Assembly: GCA_023014335.1 (NCBI GenBank)
Contig: JAECYW010000008.1
Span: 2,852,001-2,916,000, forward strand
From: Galerina marginata
Taxonomy: Eukaryota > Basidiomycota > Agaricomycetes > Agaricales > Galerinaceae
Direction of reading: 5' to 3'
Length of the DNA: 64,000 nt
Below are positions 46,221 to 57,947 of this stretch, in pieces. The notes beneath the pieces were generated by a model. It saw only the letters and a list, made by a program, of their open reading frames with translations, was not told the origin of the DNA and did no database searches. The first letter of the stretch is position 1; every line of letters begins with the position of its first letter. Both the position numbers and the translations under genes were made by a program.

Positions 46221-47415
46221 TTAAGGGATGGGGATCGACCCTGCGAGCTCAAAGAAGAGTTCCTGATATTTGATTAATTTTTTCTTTTCTCTTTTCATTG
46301 ATTTAAGACTGAATGCCCACCGGCGGACAAATACATGCAGCGTTGAGTTGGGTACAACATTGTCATGGATGTCATATCTTTCTGGATATTTATCCTGCAT
46401 TTTCGACCGGTGACGATATCCGTGAGCCACGCAATCACTCTTGATAAATGAATCGTTTGTAAAATGGTCATAGCCTGCACCCGAATGTTTCATATCTCGA
46501 AGAATATCGTCAAGGTGATAGCATCGCGCATACCCCATATGATCTGTGAGGCTCATTAGTAGAACACCGCCAGTTTCTTGTTGTACCTCCCATGCGACCT
46601 CGATAGTTTTCTCGATCAAGGACTTTTGACTATCTTCCCCAACTATCCAAGGGAAAGAAAACCACAGCAGAGTCGTGGGGGCGATTTCGTTTCCAACGTT
46701 TGACTGCGGCCACAGATTCTTAAAATGGTCGATGTTTGTTGCGTCGATCTCCAAAGACATGCGATCCGCAGTGGTTTTATCGAGACTCAAACCGTCGATG
46801 AGTGCCTCAGATTCTGAGCAAATTCCTCCAAAATGTTGATGGATGAGGGTTTGAAGTGTATCCAGCGTCCATGGAGGGATATTTTTTGGGAAGGTTGATG
46901 CCCATATGCCATTGAATGATTTTCGCATACGTGCTAAGGCAATTGGCAGAGACAGGGTAGTACTTTCTCCAAGAAAAAGAATAGGCAACTTGCTTTCGAC
47001 CAATAATCGCTGCAGGTAGGGAGTTGTCACCCTAAAATTGACACTCTCCACTGTCGAAATATCCTCCTGCGTAGGGAAAAAATAGTTTTCGATGCCTTGT
47101 GGAGCAACAAGTATATGTAAGTCTAGAGACTTGGAAAAATAGAGAACAGAGCTACTCACTTTCTCGATTTTGGACCAAGCCTGGTGACTTTGTACCGCTT
47201 TCTTGGTTTTCACCGTGGCTGATGCCGTTTGTTTGCTCTAGAGGCCCACATTGAAGCTGATACTGCGGTTGAGAATGGCGATCGTTTGACGGCATTTTAT
47301 TATCATCGTAGAGGATATGCCGTTTGGTGGGATCGCTTCGATCGGGTTGGATCTCAAGGTGCTGGAGTCTCTCACTTAAGTCGCCAGAGTCGTCTTGAAA
47401 TGTATCCAGAGGCAT
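46221..47415 (-). CDS. Rossmann-like protein, possibly BMT5/DUF2431-type methyltransferase fold
   Basis: ATG at 47415 (MPLDTFQDDSGDLSERL). A 64-bp intron (47096-47159) joins QNRE to SIENYFFPTQEDIS. The core has LPILFLGESTTLSLPIALAR, like a glycine-containing SAM loop (compare the GEGNFSFxxxLA pattern in BMT5-type rRNA methyltransferases). It is followed by GIWASTFP, then LEIDATNIDHFKNLW and TTLLWFSFPWI (like DATxL and NFPH in that family). The Gly pattern is degraded (GEST instead of GEGN), so catalysis is doubtful. The rest (YARCYHLDDIL; DNVVPNSTLHVFVRRWAF) has no known motif. Stop TAA at 46221-46223. Assignment is by pattern resemblance only. Confidence 0.5.
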
Positions 47416-47776
47416 CAAGGGAGTAAAAAGAGACAGTTGCGAAGGAGCTTTGGAATAAGTGAAGGAAAGAGTAAAGCATGCCCGTGAGAGAATGATGGTG
47501 CTGACTGGCGCTTAAGTTTCAAACCTTGCATCATGTTCGACCGTGGCACGGTTCGTCTTGCCTGCATATCCTTGCAGCATTACATAAACCACCCGATTCA
47601 TAGCTGCTGTATTTTCAAAATTAAATGCCATCCATCGGAGTCCATGGTCTCAGCCTGTAATTAATTCTACAGAATCAACCATTTACATATAATATACGAG
47701 TTATAAAGCGCTTCTGCTGAAACTTGCTCACAACCCACCTCATCTATTAAACCTCTGGTTAAGAGGTTAACTAAAA
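47416..47776. other. intergenic
   Basis: Promoter region of the 46.2-47.4 kb gene and the 3' end of membrane gene A. No gene. Confidence 0.5.
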
Positions 47777-49388
47777 TCAAACGTGAGGTAAAAACAGTGT
47801 CCACTCTACGACTGCATAGGCCGCTTGAGGCAAGTCCCGAAGCGAAATTAATGCCTCAACAAAAAGTACGAGTCGCGCCAGGATATAAACGGGCAGGAGT
47901 GCTGCTGTTGGAAGGATGATGGTTGCCGCAAATATAGAGCTCAAGCAATCGTAGTGGTCGTGCTCGTCCAATATGCCGAGGATAGCGGTTCCTGACCAAA
48001 TTATGGGCACCGCCGTAATAACGGTGGAAGATAGACGCCAAATATTGGCTTCGACAAGTGAGGGAAAGAAAAAGTTCCAACCTGCGCAATGAATTGCTCC
48101 GAATAGGATTCCAATGCATGGAAGAATGGTAAATATCGCTAGTTGCTCCTGCGTTGTTGGGGTAAAGTTGTAAGCATAGAACGTGTTAACACGAGCTCGA
48201 CTTAGGGCAACTGCAGAACTACTCAGAATATCTCGCATTCTTCGGATGATATTGACAACTCCAGCGACTGGCCAACGAAATATTATATGACAAAGCCAAT
48301 ACCACACTTTCTTGAAGGGCGTGAAAAGTGTTTCGTCGCGTAAGTTTGAACTTGCAGATGATGTCAGTGGGGAAAATTTGATTACAAGGAAAAAGAATGA
48401 ACTTCGGATTTAAAAGTTCTTCTCGATTCCTTTCTTCCTCGCCGACTGGACACTCGGACAATTAGTCAAAATCTTCCGGTAAAAAGGAAGTGACATTTCC
48501 TCACCGACCAGTGGTACAGAAGTCTGAGGGCTATAATATAGCGCCGTTGGCAACTCCGGCAGTGGCGCAGTTGGCGGTTCTGGCGACAAGAGGACCACAG
48601 AAACTGTAGATAGCACATTCAAGGGCTTGTTCCACCAAAGAAAATACATGATGCCGTTGAGTATTGCAATTGCCAACGTCACTAGCTCGATTTCAGTGGT
48701 CGTTAACCCCTGCACTCTGCGTGCGACACATTGTGCGATGAACCAAGTTGTTTGGATAATGACGATGGATTTGGAAAGGCCGTCACCTTTGCTGCGATCT
48801 TGGATTTCTCTCTCGGTGACAGAAGGCATTCTAATGGCCTTGAGCTTGAGGAGCTGCTCTAGGCGTTCTGGAGAAAGTACACCCATGGATTTGCTACCTT
48901 CATATAGCATAAATCCACCCATTTGGATGAAGAAGCCGTGTGTTGTAGTCCATCTGTTGTCTGCACCGTGAGCAAATTTGGACCCATCAGAAATACAGCG
49001 AACTGCTTGTCGAATCGAATTACAACTCACCTCTGTATTTCCTTTGCAGTTTCAGTGCTGCTAACCACTGTCTCATTGCCCAATATATAATCAATTCGGG
49101 AGAAACAATCGACCAGAACATCAACTCAAGGCGTCGTAAGGCTGTCTTCATTCGACCCTCATCTGGTCCTGGGATATTTGGATGGACTGAAACCCACGAA
49201 CAGGCAAAAATTGTGGCCGAGCAACTCCAAACAATGTCCCATATAGAGCGACAGTGTTGTCCTATACAGGGTAGTGGGGACGTATTGGGGACGTGAGTCG
49301 ATTGGCTCGGGAGAATAAGCGACATCGGAGTAGCGTTTATGTTCGTAGTTCCATGAGAAAGGTAAAAAAGGCAGAAAAAAAGTAACAT
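47777..49388 (-). CDS. multi-pass membrane protein, family copy A
   Basis: ATG at 49388 opens a signal-like leader (MLLFFCLFYLSHG). Then comes the family signature WDIVWSCSATIFACSWVSVH with HPNIPGP, LRRLELMFWSIVSPELIIYW (membrane segment) and, after an intron (48961-49030), THGFFIQMGGFMLYEGSKSM, EREIQDRSKGDGLSKSIVII and TTWFIAQCVARRVQGL...TEIELVTLA. The C-terminal exon (48307-47777) holds IFRWPVAGVVNIIRRM, IGILFGAIHCAGWNF and several more membrane helices, ending LFLPHV. The link between the two large exons (about 48310-48420) was not resolved. Genes B and C (55.4-59.6 kb) are paralogues. I know this family as expanded in Agaricomycetes but know no function. A TATATTTAAA-like box lies about 55 bp upstream (49444-49453). 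Confidence 0.75.
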
Positions 49389-50450
49389 GGTCAGTTGTCA
49401 AACAGGGGATTGAATGAACGTGAACCTCTCCTATCCACCGCTCTTTAAATATAAGTATCTAATAATGATGAGATCCAGGAAGAGGCGTAAGGCCCGTGCA
49501 ATTTGACACAGATACACCAGATCGTTCTATCCGGTTTCTCTTCCCCGTCTACATGTTGCATGCACTATTTATTTCGCAGTCAGATATATCCGGAATCAGA
49601 GCATAAATAGGTAGTTTGCTTCTCAAAATTCTAATTAAAGAGTGGGCGTTGGAGACAGTAAACAGGCCAATAAGGGACTTGACCTGGAAATGAATTGTCG
49701 TGGGCTTACCAGAATTGTCACTGGACTCCCATACACAACTCGGCCTGGCCACTGTTTCGGAAGGGACAGACAACGAAGACATGTCTTCTAATTCTCTTAT
49801 CTGTTTCTCTAAGATACAGTAAGTCGGGGTTACTTTAAAAGGAAAGCCCGAACACTGTTTGTCAAAGAAACAGGCGCTAAAAACAGACGACGTGTCGTGG
49901 GTCCGTTTTTTAAAAAAACGTCGGCCACTGCCACCTGTGATACCATGTCGTGATTGTAACCCATGTCGTTCCGTAATTTTCTGGCATGAATAGTTGTATA
50001 CATACCTGACTTTGAAGGCTATTGCCTGGCATATCGTATACGAGTCTATTCCCCTTTATTGGTTAAGGCAAGCAGTCTGGGTAACACACGGAAGTGGGAA
50101 TAAATCTCACGATTCACACACCAATTGTGAAGGGAATGACGGAACCAGACCATTCTGTACATGTTTTTGGGATAACTTCGGGCTGCTCTGTGGTTTGTGG
50201 TGTTACAGCAAGCTTATAGGACGGTATAAATACATACTTGGAAGGGATCAGACCTGAAAAAATGGAAGGGCGCTCGGAAGATGGCCTGTCAGAACATTCA
50301 CAGCCTAAATTGGTGAAACACGACAATGGCGTTTACTGGCATTAGAAATAGTACAGCCTGCTCAGCCGCTGCTGTTACAACTCAACTGGGACTCCGCGCA
50401 AGCCAGTGTCCCTGCACAGCAAGGAAGCAACATAGGGACGAGAACAAAAC
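49389..50450. other. intergenic
   Basis: About 1 kb upstream of membrane gene A. Short frames only (49549-49782 on -, 49994-50257 on +); nothing recognisable. Confidence 0.45.
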
Positions 50451-51900
50451 TTGAAGGACATGGCATCCACAGGGCGGGACAACAAAAACGAGGACGAGCA
50501 ATGGAGGAAGCCTCTACATCTCGCACATCCGAGTCACAACCAGACTTGGTCTAACTTCGAACTGACAGAACAAGGTGCCGATACGCGTCGGCTAATTCGG
50601 CTAATTCGCGGTGAGTTTTCTGATGAATACTTTCCATGTCCTGTGGATAACGACGGCCAAACGAGCAGCTGGGCAAGGAAATAATTGACCTCGAAGACCA
50701 CTTCCGGAAGCAAGGGCAGGCAATGAATGAAATGGCTGAGAGCAGAACAAGCCGCGTGGGATCTGGGAGTGGGCGAATGACGTTCGATGGGTCGACTAGC
50801 CTGCAGGAGGCACAAAGACAAGTCTTCCTTGAATTTAATTCTGGTGATGGTGCGGCACTCAGCGCCAATTTGGCCTTTGATTGTCGGCGAGAACGACAGT
50901 AATGAGCCCAAGAGCTTTCGTAGCGCCTACGGAGACTGGGGCATTGAGAGGATCGCGGCATGCGTGACGGCTTTCGCCATGTCGACCATATCCGCGGTGA
51001 TTGAGGAGGCGGACGCGGGGCTGCACTAAATCGTCGACGCGGGAGGAGGCAGCGGCGGTATGGCGTCACCTGGATCAGCTTTGTAGGCGGTGGTGGAGGT
51101 GTCAGCCATATTGACGGAGGTGAAAGCGGAAGCGGCGGTGATTAGGCTCGTAATGACTGGCTTGGGTAAACTCGCATGTAAAAATGTCTGACCCGTATGT
51201 ATACCCGTGAGGTACGGTTACAGCTTTGCACGGGTAAGGGTGGGACATATGCAATAACCCACATCGATGCCGCCCAAGGAGGTGTAGGTGGTGAGGCTCC
51301 TCAGCCTTCGGCCAGTCAAGATGTGGGGCGGCGTCGACCACATTCACGGTGATAGGGGAGGCGGACGCGAGGCTCCGTTAGCCCCATTGATACCGGCGGA
51401 GGAGGCAGCAGCTCGCCAACGGTAACGTGGCGCGGGTGAGGCCCAGGTGACCGGGCTGCATCATCCGCGTCCATATTAATTGTTGGTGGTGGCAGCTGAC
51501 CGCGGCGGAAACGTTGGGTAGGCCCGATAGGTAGCAGCTTGGTTCTGGCAATGCTTTTGGAGCGTGTCGAGCAGGCGCGCAGTCTGGCAGGAACCAAGCA
51601 AGGATGGGTCATTGGGTCTCTACATACGGACAGCACAGCCACTGATGGGATATCAAGGGAAACGTCGACGTAGTGGGAAGGTGCGTAGACTGTATCCACA
51701 GCAGTCGACCAAGGGGACGCGGACCTGCATTACAATGTTGACAGACATCAGTATAAACGGTGAGTTGTTCGGAGCATATCAGTTCGGCAATGTGTTCGAT
51801 AGCTACCATGGTGCGGTCAGCTCAAGTTAGGTTAGACGGCGAGTGGATACAATTCCTCAACGAATCCAACAATTGAAATTTTGAAAAAAAGAATTGTGCC
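50451..51900. other. possible relic coding sequence and degenerate repeats
   Basis: On + two open segments in different frames abut at about 50680. One (50451-50684) contains ELTEQGADTRRLIRLIRGEF; the next (about 50670-50900) reads EQLGKEIIDLEDHFRKQGQA and later STSLQEAQRQVFLEFNSGDG. Together they resemble a frameshifted gene. Further on, a roughly 110-bp unit with GTCGACCATATCCGCGGTGA (50984) recurs in diverged form at 51332 (GTCGACCACATTCACGGTGA). No family recognised. Confidence 0.3.
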
Positions 51901-52761
51901 CTACACGACCACACATTTTGTTTTCTTCCTCACTACCTTGGGCACTGGCACGACGACGACAGACTGTCGTAATAATCGAATGAGGTTTGAGAACATACGC
52001 TCGACATTCTGGGCAGTCTTGGCCGAGGTTTCAATGAATTCGCAACCAAGCTGGCGTGCCAAAGCGGAGCCTTCTTCCTTCGACACTTCTCGTTCGTATG
52101 CCTTGTCGCATTTGTTGCCAACTAACATGAAAATGGGATTTTCTTGACGAGCTCGCCTTAAACACTGGTGGAATTTCTCGAGCTGATCGAAGGTCGACCA
52201 CGAGGCCACCGAGTATACGAGGACAAATCCTTGAGCCTCTCTGACAAAGTCAATGTGGTATCTAGGTAACTTCTCAAAATATTGCACTAACGGACGCTTA
52301 CCGGATCCATTCGTCCCGCAGGTTATCATAATCCTCTATAACGCGCACTTCAGTTGATAGTAAGATAAGAATTCGAGATTTGTCGAGATCGTACCCGAAC
52401 CACGAGTATCAATGACTTCTATGAAACACATCTTGTTGTCCACTATTAGCTTTTTTCTGTATGGTCCATCTTCCAAGTGGGGGTCATAGGTCTGGTTGGG
52501 CACATTAGGAACTTTGGCAATGCGAGGGAAGGGACTGAATCACATCTGTGGGTATAAAATACCAGGACGATAGAAATCGCAAGCTTGAAAAAAAAGCCAG
52601 ACTACCAAGTGAAACCGACCTAGAAAACAACTCAGAGTATACTGATAGAGTCATTACACCGTGAACAACAGAATTCGAGGCTTGAGCTAACATACCTGTA
52701 ATGCCAGAGTCGTTTTACCGACACCAGCGTCACCTAGTAGGGCTACCGTCCATGTGTCCAT
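51901..52761 (-). CDS. Ras-like small GTPase with altered switch residues, copy 1
   Basis: Exons: MDTWTVALLGDAGVGKTTLA..Q (52761-52696); a 36-bp micro-exon (52641-52606) YTLSCFLGRFHL; then TYDPHLEDGPYRKKLIVDNK and CFIEVIDTRGS; EDYDNLRDEWI; EAQGFVLVYSVASWSTFD to the end. Nucleotide-binding motifs G4 (GNKCDK) and G5 (ETSAKT) and a CaaX box (CVVV) behind a basic stretch are present, so membrane anchoring by prenylation is expected. By Ras numbering, position 12 is Ala, Thr35 is His, Ala59 is Arg and Gln61 is Ser. Canonical GTP hydrolysis and Mg-dependent switch I closure should therefore be impaired. A normal fungal Ras2-like ancestor is inferred. It lies tandem to copy 2, same strand, between paralogous membrane genes. 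Confidence 0.78.
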
Positions 52762-54322
52762 TTCTGCCAGTTGTTGGAATACTGCAGATACAAACGTACT
52801 GGGGTGTTGTGGAACGATGTTAAGATAGGCAGGCCATGATAAACCTTGACTCCCGTAAACAACGCGTGGGATTGCGGTCCAAATACGCACAGCATCTCGA
52901 GGTAGATAAATCGGATGATCTGTAATTGTTTGCAACTGGACAACAATAGACCATATGAAGACCGAAAGGTAGGCAGATGTGCGAAAAAAATGAGGAAGCG
53001 AGCGGCTTACAAGAGGGAAACTCGGAGTTGATCAAGCAAATCATGAAGCTTTGAAATTGAGGTGAGAGATAAGTGAGGATTTGGTGCTGATCTAAAAGAC
53101 GCGCGTTGATAAAACTGGGTTGCTTAAGTCGTTGGATTTATTTGAAAGACCGAGCCGTGGCTGTCATCGTGGTAGCACGACCCAGCGCGTTTCACTGAGA
53201 TTGGAGACGGTTTCGAGAAATCCGGCAATGGTCTAGGCCCACCATGGTTCGAGTAAGCCTTGTGTTAGCACTAGAGCTAAATTCATTTAAGATCGGTCGG
53301 CGCAGGCAACTATATCTAGCGAGGAGGAGAGCTGTGTGAGTGAGAGAAGAGTAAGGAAAAGGAACAAAATGAAGGACGGAGAGAAAATAATAAGAGAGCC
53401 AGTTCCTCGAGAAGTTGACGTGAATCACGTAGAATATAGGGGCGATTCAATAAGTGTGTCAATCGCCAATGATTGCTGGGCTAACGAACCCGTAGTACAG
53501 TAGACTCCCCAGTGCCCCCCGTCTTTCCTCAGGAGGGACAAGTGGGATATGGGTATCCCATCGATACAGACCCAGCCGAATGAAGATAGGTGAGGTCTTG
53601 TGCCCAGAAGGTGCACAGCGGCGAAGCTTGCAAGCCTCAGAGTCAAGCGCCTGAATAGTGTAAAGATGTGACAACGCCGTGGAGGCCTGCGTTGCGGGAT
53701 ATCGATTGTGCAGAAATCGGGTCTCAGGCCTACCGCTAGGCTCTCAAAATTCGGTGGCATATTCAGTGTTAAGTTCAGCTTCATATGGCAGCGAATTGCA
53801 GGATATGGCGTGGAAGTAGGGTTAAGAGGACTGCCTTCGCTGCTGTGGTTCTATGTTAGTTGTTGCCGAGTTGTAGCGGCTTGTTTTTTAAGAACCTCGG
53901 CGGTGGAAAGACCAGACCGCGCTACCGCAGGCAAAGTCAAGCAAGTGGCCCAGGCAAGAGGCGGGATCGGAGGACGACAGCTGGGGAGGGTACACCCGCA
54001 TCTCATGGCCAAGAATATAGATTAACGAATACGACTGTCGTCCGATACCGGAGGCAAAGCCAAGAAGGGTAAGCATAAGATAAGTTGTGCTCGTCGAAGG
54101 GACAGCTTTGGCTCATCATGTTTCCTGAGGCGTTGACATCCTTCTCGGCGTTCCGGGACAATCGTAATTTGGAGGCGCCAACCAACGAAGCGCCATGAGA
54201 AGTCAACGAAGGGCAAGAGTATGTAGACTTTATTTCAAGGGCCCAAGCAATTTAAACAGATGGCTGAAAATGAATTTAAATGTTTCAGGATGAGTTTCCT
54301 TGCAACAACACCATTTTATCCC
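52762..54322. other. intergenic between the two Ras-like genes
   Basis: About 1.5 kb. Open frames at 53425-53784 (-) and 53708-54072 (+) overlap on opposite strands and have no recognisable domain. Confidence 0.4.
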
Positions 54323-55157
54323 CTACACAATCACACATTTTGACTTCTTCTTCACTTCCTCTGTTATCGGTGGAGGAAGAACAGGCTGTCGTAGTAATCG
54401 AATGAGGTTAGTGAACATGCGGTGGACATTTTGGGCAGTTTTAGCCGAGGTTTCGATGAATTCGCACCCAAGCTGCCGTGCCAAAGCGGAGCCTTCTTCC
54501 TTCGACACTTCTCGTTCGTAAGCTTTGTCGCATTTGTTTCCAACCAACACGAAAACGGGGTTTTGAGGTCGGACTCTCCTGATACATTGATGGAATTTCT
54601 CGATCTGATCAAAGGTAAACCTCGAGGCGATGGAGTAAATGAGCACAAATCCTTGACTGTCTCTGTATATAATATGATCCTGTCAATACCAAGTTGTTGT
54701 GAAAGTGGCTAATTACCGCAATAATTCGTCACGTAGGTTGCTATACTCGTCTATGGTGCATTTGAGCTCGTGCCGTTTAAGAATTGAGATTTACTCACCC
54801 TGGTTTTGGGTATCAATAACTTCTATAAAACACATCTTGTCGTCAACTACCAGCTGTTTTCTGAATGGCCCATCATCCGTTACGGGTTCGTAAATCTAGA
54901 TGAGCGTGTCAAGGATGAACGTGCTGGGACAAGGAAACCGGGAAATACAGCTGCGGATAAGTATGTAAAGCTAAGAAAGGACGTCAGATATACTAAAAGA
55001 ACCAAAACCCACTCGTAAAACAATCCATGGTAAACTAATGGTAGTTATTCTACTATAAGTAAAAGTTGACGGTGAGGGCTGAGACGACTCACCTGCACTG
55101 CCAGATTTGTCTTTCCCACACCCCTTTCGCCAAGCAGCACTACTTTCCATGCATCCA
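54323..55157 (-). CDS. Ras-like small GTPase with altered switch residues, copy 2 (possibly decaying)
   Basis: ATG at 55157: MDAWKVVLLGERGVGKTNLA. Later exons give IYEPVTDDGPFRKQLVVDDK, CFIEVIDTQNQ, DEYSNLRDELL, DSQGFVLIYSIASRFTFD, VGNKCDKAYEREVSKEEGSA, FIETSAKTAQNV and the CaaX box CVIV. The last exon (54323-54646) is very close to copy 1. By Ras numbering, position 12 is Arg, Thr35 is Val, Ala59 is Gln and the invariant Gly60 is Asn, while Gln61 is kept. A micro-exon candidate FTMDCFTS (about 55020-55045) is recognisable but does not join in phase to the next exon with simple GT-AG sites. The gene may be damaged or use an unusual splice. Its start codon lies 263 bp from the stop of membrane gene B. 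Confidence 0.68.
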
Positions 55158-55419
55158 TTGAAAGGGCTGATATAAGCGCCGGGAGTCTGGCCAAGGTTTT
55201 TGTGGACCTTGAAGCTTGAAGGGTGAGAGGGAAGAAGAGCAAGCTAGGCTGGCGCCCAGTGGGCACTGCATTTTGTCACGTGAAGCAATCTAATCTAATC
55301 TGAATGGAGGAACAAAACGAAAGACTTGTTCATGAGTATTGCCGCTGTTCAGATCCTCGGGCTGCGATTTTTTGGTCCGTACTTAGTATTAAATTCTACT
55401 TATACACAAGTTATACAAA

Positions 55420-57031
55420 TCATACGTGAGGAACGAAGGAGGTCCATTCGAGCTCCTTCAATGCTTCGGGTGAAAGGTCCCTGAGTGAAATGAGCGCCTC
55501 CACCAACAGCGCAACCCTTGCAAGAACGTAAAACGGGAGCATCACGATTGTCAACAATCCCATGACGTCAACTGTTCGCGATACCAAAGGGTTAACAGGA
55601 AAACAGTCACTTAAATGTACGCCAAGCACAAAAAACACGCCTACTGCTGGGACACCTGTAATAACCGCGGAGGAGATGCGCCAAACATTGGATTCGATAA
55701 GTGAAGGGAAGGAGTAATTCCAGCCGGCACAGTGGATTGCACCAAACAGAATTCCGACCAAAGGGATCGAGAAGTCCTCCCAAACCACGCGACCTAGATG
55801 ATGGTCGTGGGCATAGAATGTGCTGACAAACATTTCACCAGAAACAATCGTATTGCTGGCCAATATCTCCTCGATCCTATCAAGGACACTGACGACCCCG
55901 GCGGCTGGCCAACGAATAAGGATTCCGGAAATAACCCACCACATCTGACGAGTTACAACCAGAAAACTAAGCCAATTGACGGGTCGGTACCTCGAACCGT
56001 CTGCAAGGGTTTCACGCTCGATATTGATGCCTGAGTGTCGTAAATAAAATGTATGAGTAGATGGAACGCATTAGAAGATGTATATTACCTTGTAAATTGC
56101 TAGTTTTATTCCCTCTGTCGCTTGAGCCAATACTGTGACTTGTGGCTATGGGGATGGATTAATTATCGCCGACGGAGGATCAAGCCTGGATCTACGCACC
56201 TTCGTCCGCAAAAGTCCCCTCTTGGTTGACAACTTGCAGTGGAGACGAATCCAATAAGTAAACCGGGACAGTGGTCTGGACATCGAGAGGCTTGTTCCAC
56301 CAACAAGCATACATAAAAATGTTGAGGGCAGCAAAAGCGAGTGTCACAAGCTCCAGTTCGGTGATAATTAGGCCCCGGACTCTCCGTGCGACGCACTGGG
56401 CAATAAACCAGGTCGTTTGAATGATGACGAGACCCTTTGAAAGTCCATCGCTCTTGCTTCGATCCTGGATATCCTTCTCTGCAATTTCCGGCATAGCTAC
56501 CTTCTGCTTATCGAGAAGGTCCGCGAGTTTCTGAGGACCAAGGACACCTATGGGTTTGTTTCCGTTGTATAACATAAAGCCTCCCATCTGAATAAAATAG
56601 CCATGGGCCATTGTCCACCCTTTCTCTAAGAAAATAGCAGAGATGATGAAGATCGAGACGCCATGATGCGCACCGCGATATTCTTCCGCTAATTGACGTG
56701 CTGCTATCCACTGCTTCAATGCCCAGAATATGATCAATTCTGGCGAGACGATCGACCAGAACATCAATTCAAGCCGCCGAAGCACATTTTTCCAGCGATC
56801 TTCATCTGGCCGCGGGATATTTGGGTGAACAGAGACCCACGAACAGGCAAAGATGGTAACCAGACAGCTCCAAACTATGTCCCATGTTGACCGAGTATTA
56901 GGACAGACACAATCTTGTGCGATTAATGGATCGATGGTTGTCTGTCGCTGGAATAAGCCAGCGAGAGGAGCGGCGTCGACGTCAATGAGACCTAGAAGAA
57001 GGTGGAGGAGGAGGAACAACACAAGTAGCAT
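55420..57031 (-). CDS. multi-pass membrane protein, family copy B
   Basis: ATG at 57031 (MLLVLFLLLHLLLGLIDVDA leader). Family blocks: WDIVWSCLVTIFACSWVSVH, LRRLELMFWSIVSPELIIFW, THGFFIQMGG equivalent AHGYFIQMGGFMLYNGNKPI, EKDIQDRSKSDGLSKGLVII, TTWFIAQCVARRVRGL. The C-terminal exon (about 55944-55423) has ILIRWPAAGVVSVLDRI, VGILFGAIHCAGWNYSFPSL and EWTSFVPHV. The intron that A and C remove after the EEYRG-type junction is 48 bp here, a multiple of three and free of stops (about 56633-56680), so unspliced mRNA would still be translated with 16 extra residues. Stop TGA at 55420-55422. Function unknown; integral membrane location predicted. Confidence 0.78.
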
Positions 57032-57947
57032 GTCTGGAATGGATTGGAGGGAAAGGTATGCAAGGCCCTAGACGATAAAAGTAAACGATGCTCTCGACAG
57101 CCACGACTTAACAGCAGACTCGTCAAGGTGGTCGCAGCAAGATGACAGGGCGATGTCCGTGAGGCGTGTTGCGGTGACATCGGTGTTAATTCTGTCCAAA
57201 TCAGGCGTTAACGTCCGCAAGTCGAGATTTGAGATGACGACGAGACTTTGTACCTGAGAGATTAAAAATCTGACATCGGCCACGAGAGCCGACTGTCAGT
57301 GATGGAGACGATGTAAACATATTCGAGGACAATAATATGCCTTGATGTGTATCCTCGGTAGGCGTTCGTGATTCAGGAAAGAAAAGTGTGTGTAGATGCC
57401 ACTACCAAACACCGTCTTGGCTAGAGCTAGCAGGGTTTCAATGAGAATGGCCTAGTTATCCCTGGAGAAAATGAGTGGGCGAAGGCTAGAAAAAGACTCG
57501 CGCGCAATCGTACTGTGCCCTTTAAAAGGAAGCCACCATATACCGTCTTGCTGTTAGTCAGGCCAAGACTCGGAGCCCATTTCCTTCCAATGTAACGCAT
57601 TTCATGAGAAGGTCTTTGAGGCAAAAGGAAAGAGAACAGGTGAGAAGTCGAAGTTAGGAAAGACGTGGTCATTGTCATCGGGAGGAGTCTTCCGTGAGTG
57701 TTCCGGCATTTTTGTGCTGTGCGGGAGTCACCCGATTGGACGGAAACATCGCGCCGAACGCGAGATAAAAATAGGCTCCCCTTAGATGCCCATTCCAAGC
57801 CCCCGACTGGCAAACATACAAGTCAAAAGAACCAGAATGATTATTGTGAATCTAATTAAACGATAATAGAGTAAAATTTTCACTTGTGAAAGCGAAATGA
57901 TTCTATATATCTACCTCACTGGCAGTGCCGAACAGGAAGAGACATCA
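57032..57947. other. intergenic between membrane genes B and C
   Basis: Promoter of B and 3' side of C. Open frames at 57068-57283 and 57427-57813 (-) show no domain. Confidence 0.45.

Noticed and set aside
52641..52696. Reading Ras copy 1 directly from the P-loop exon into the switch I exon
   Set aside because: It would lose the segment equivalent to FTLNCFVE. A 36-bp micro-exon (YTLSCFL...) with proper splice sites and phase restores it.
57068..57813. Two small open frames between membrane genes B and C
   Set aside because: No domain, no splice partners, and atypical composition compared with the neighbouring genes.
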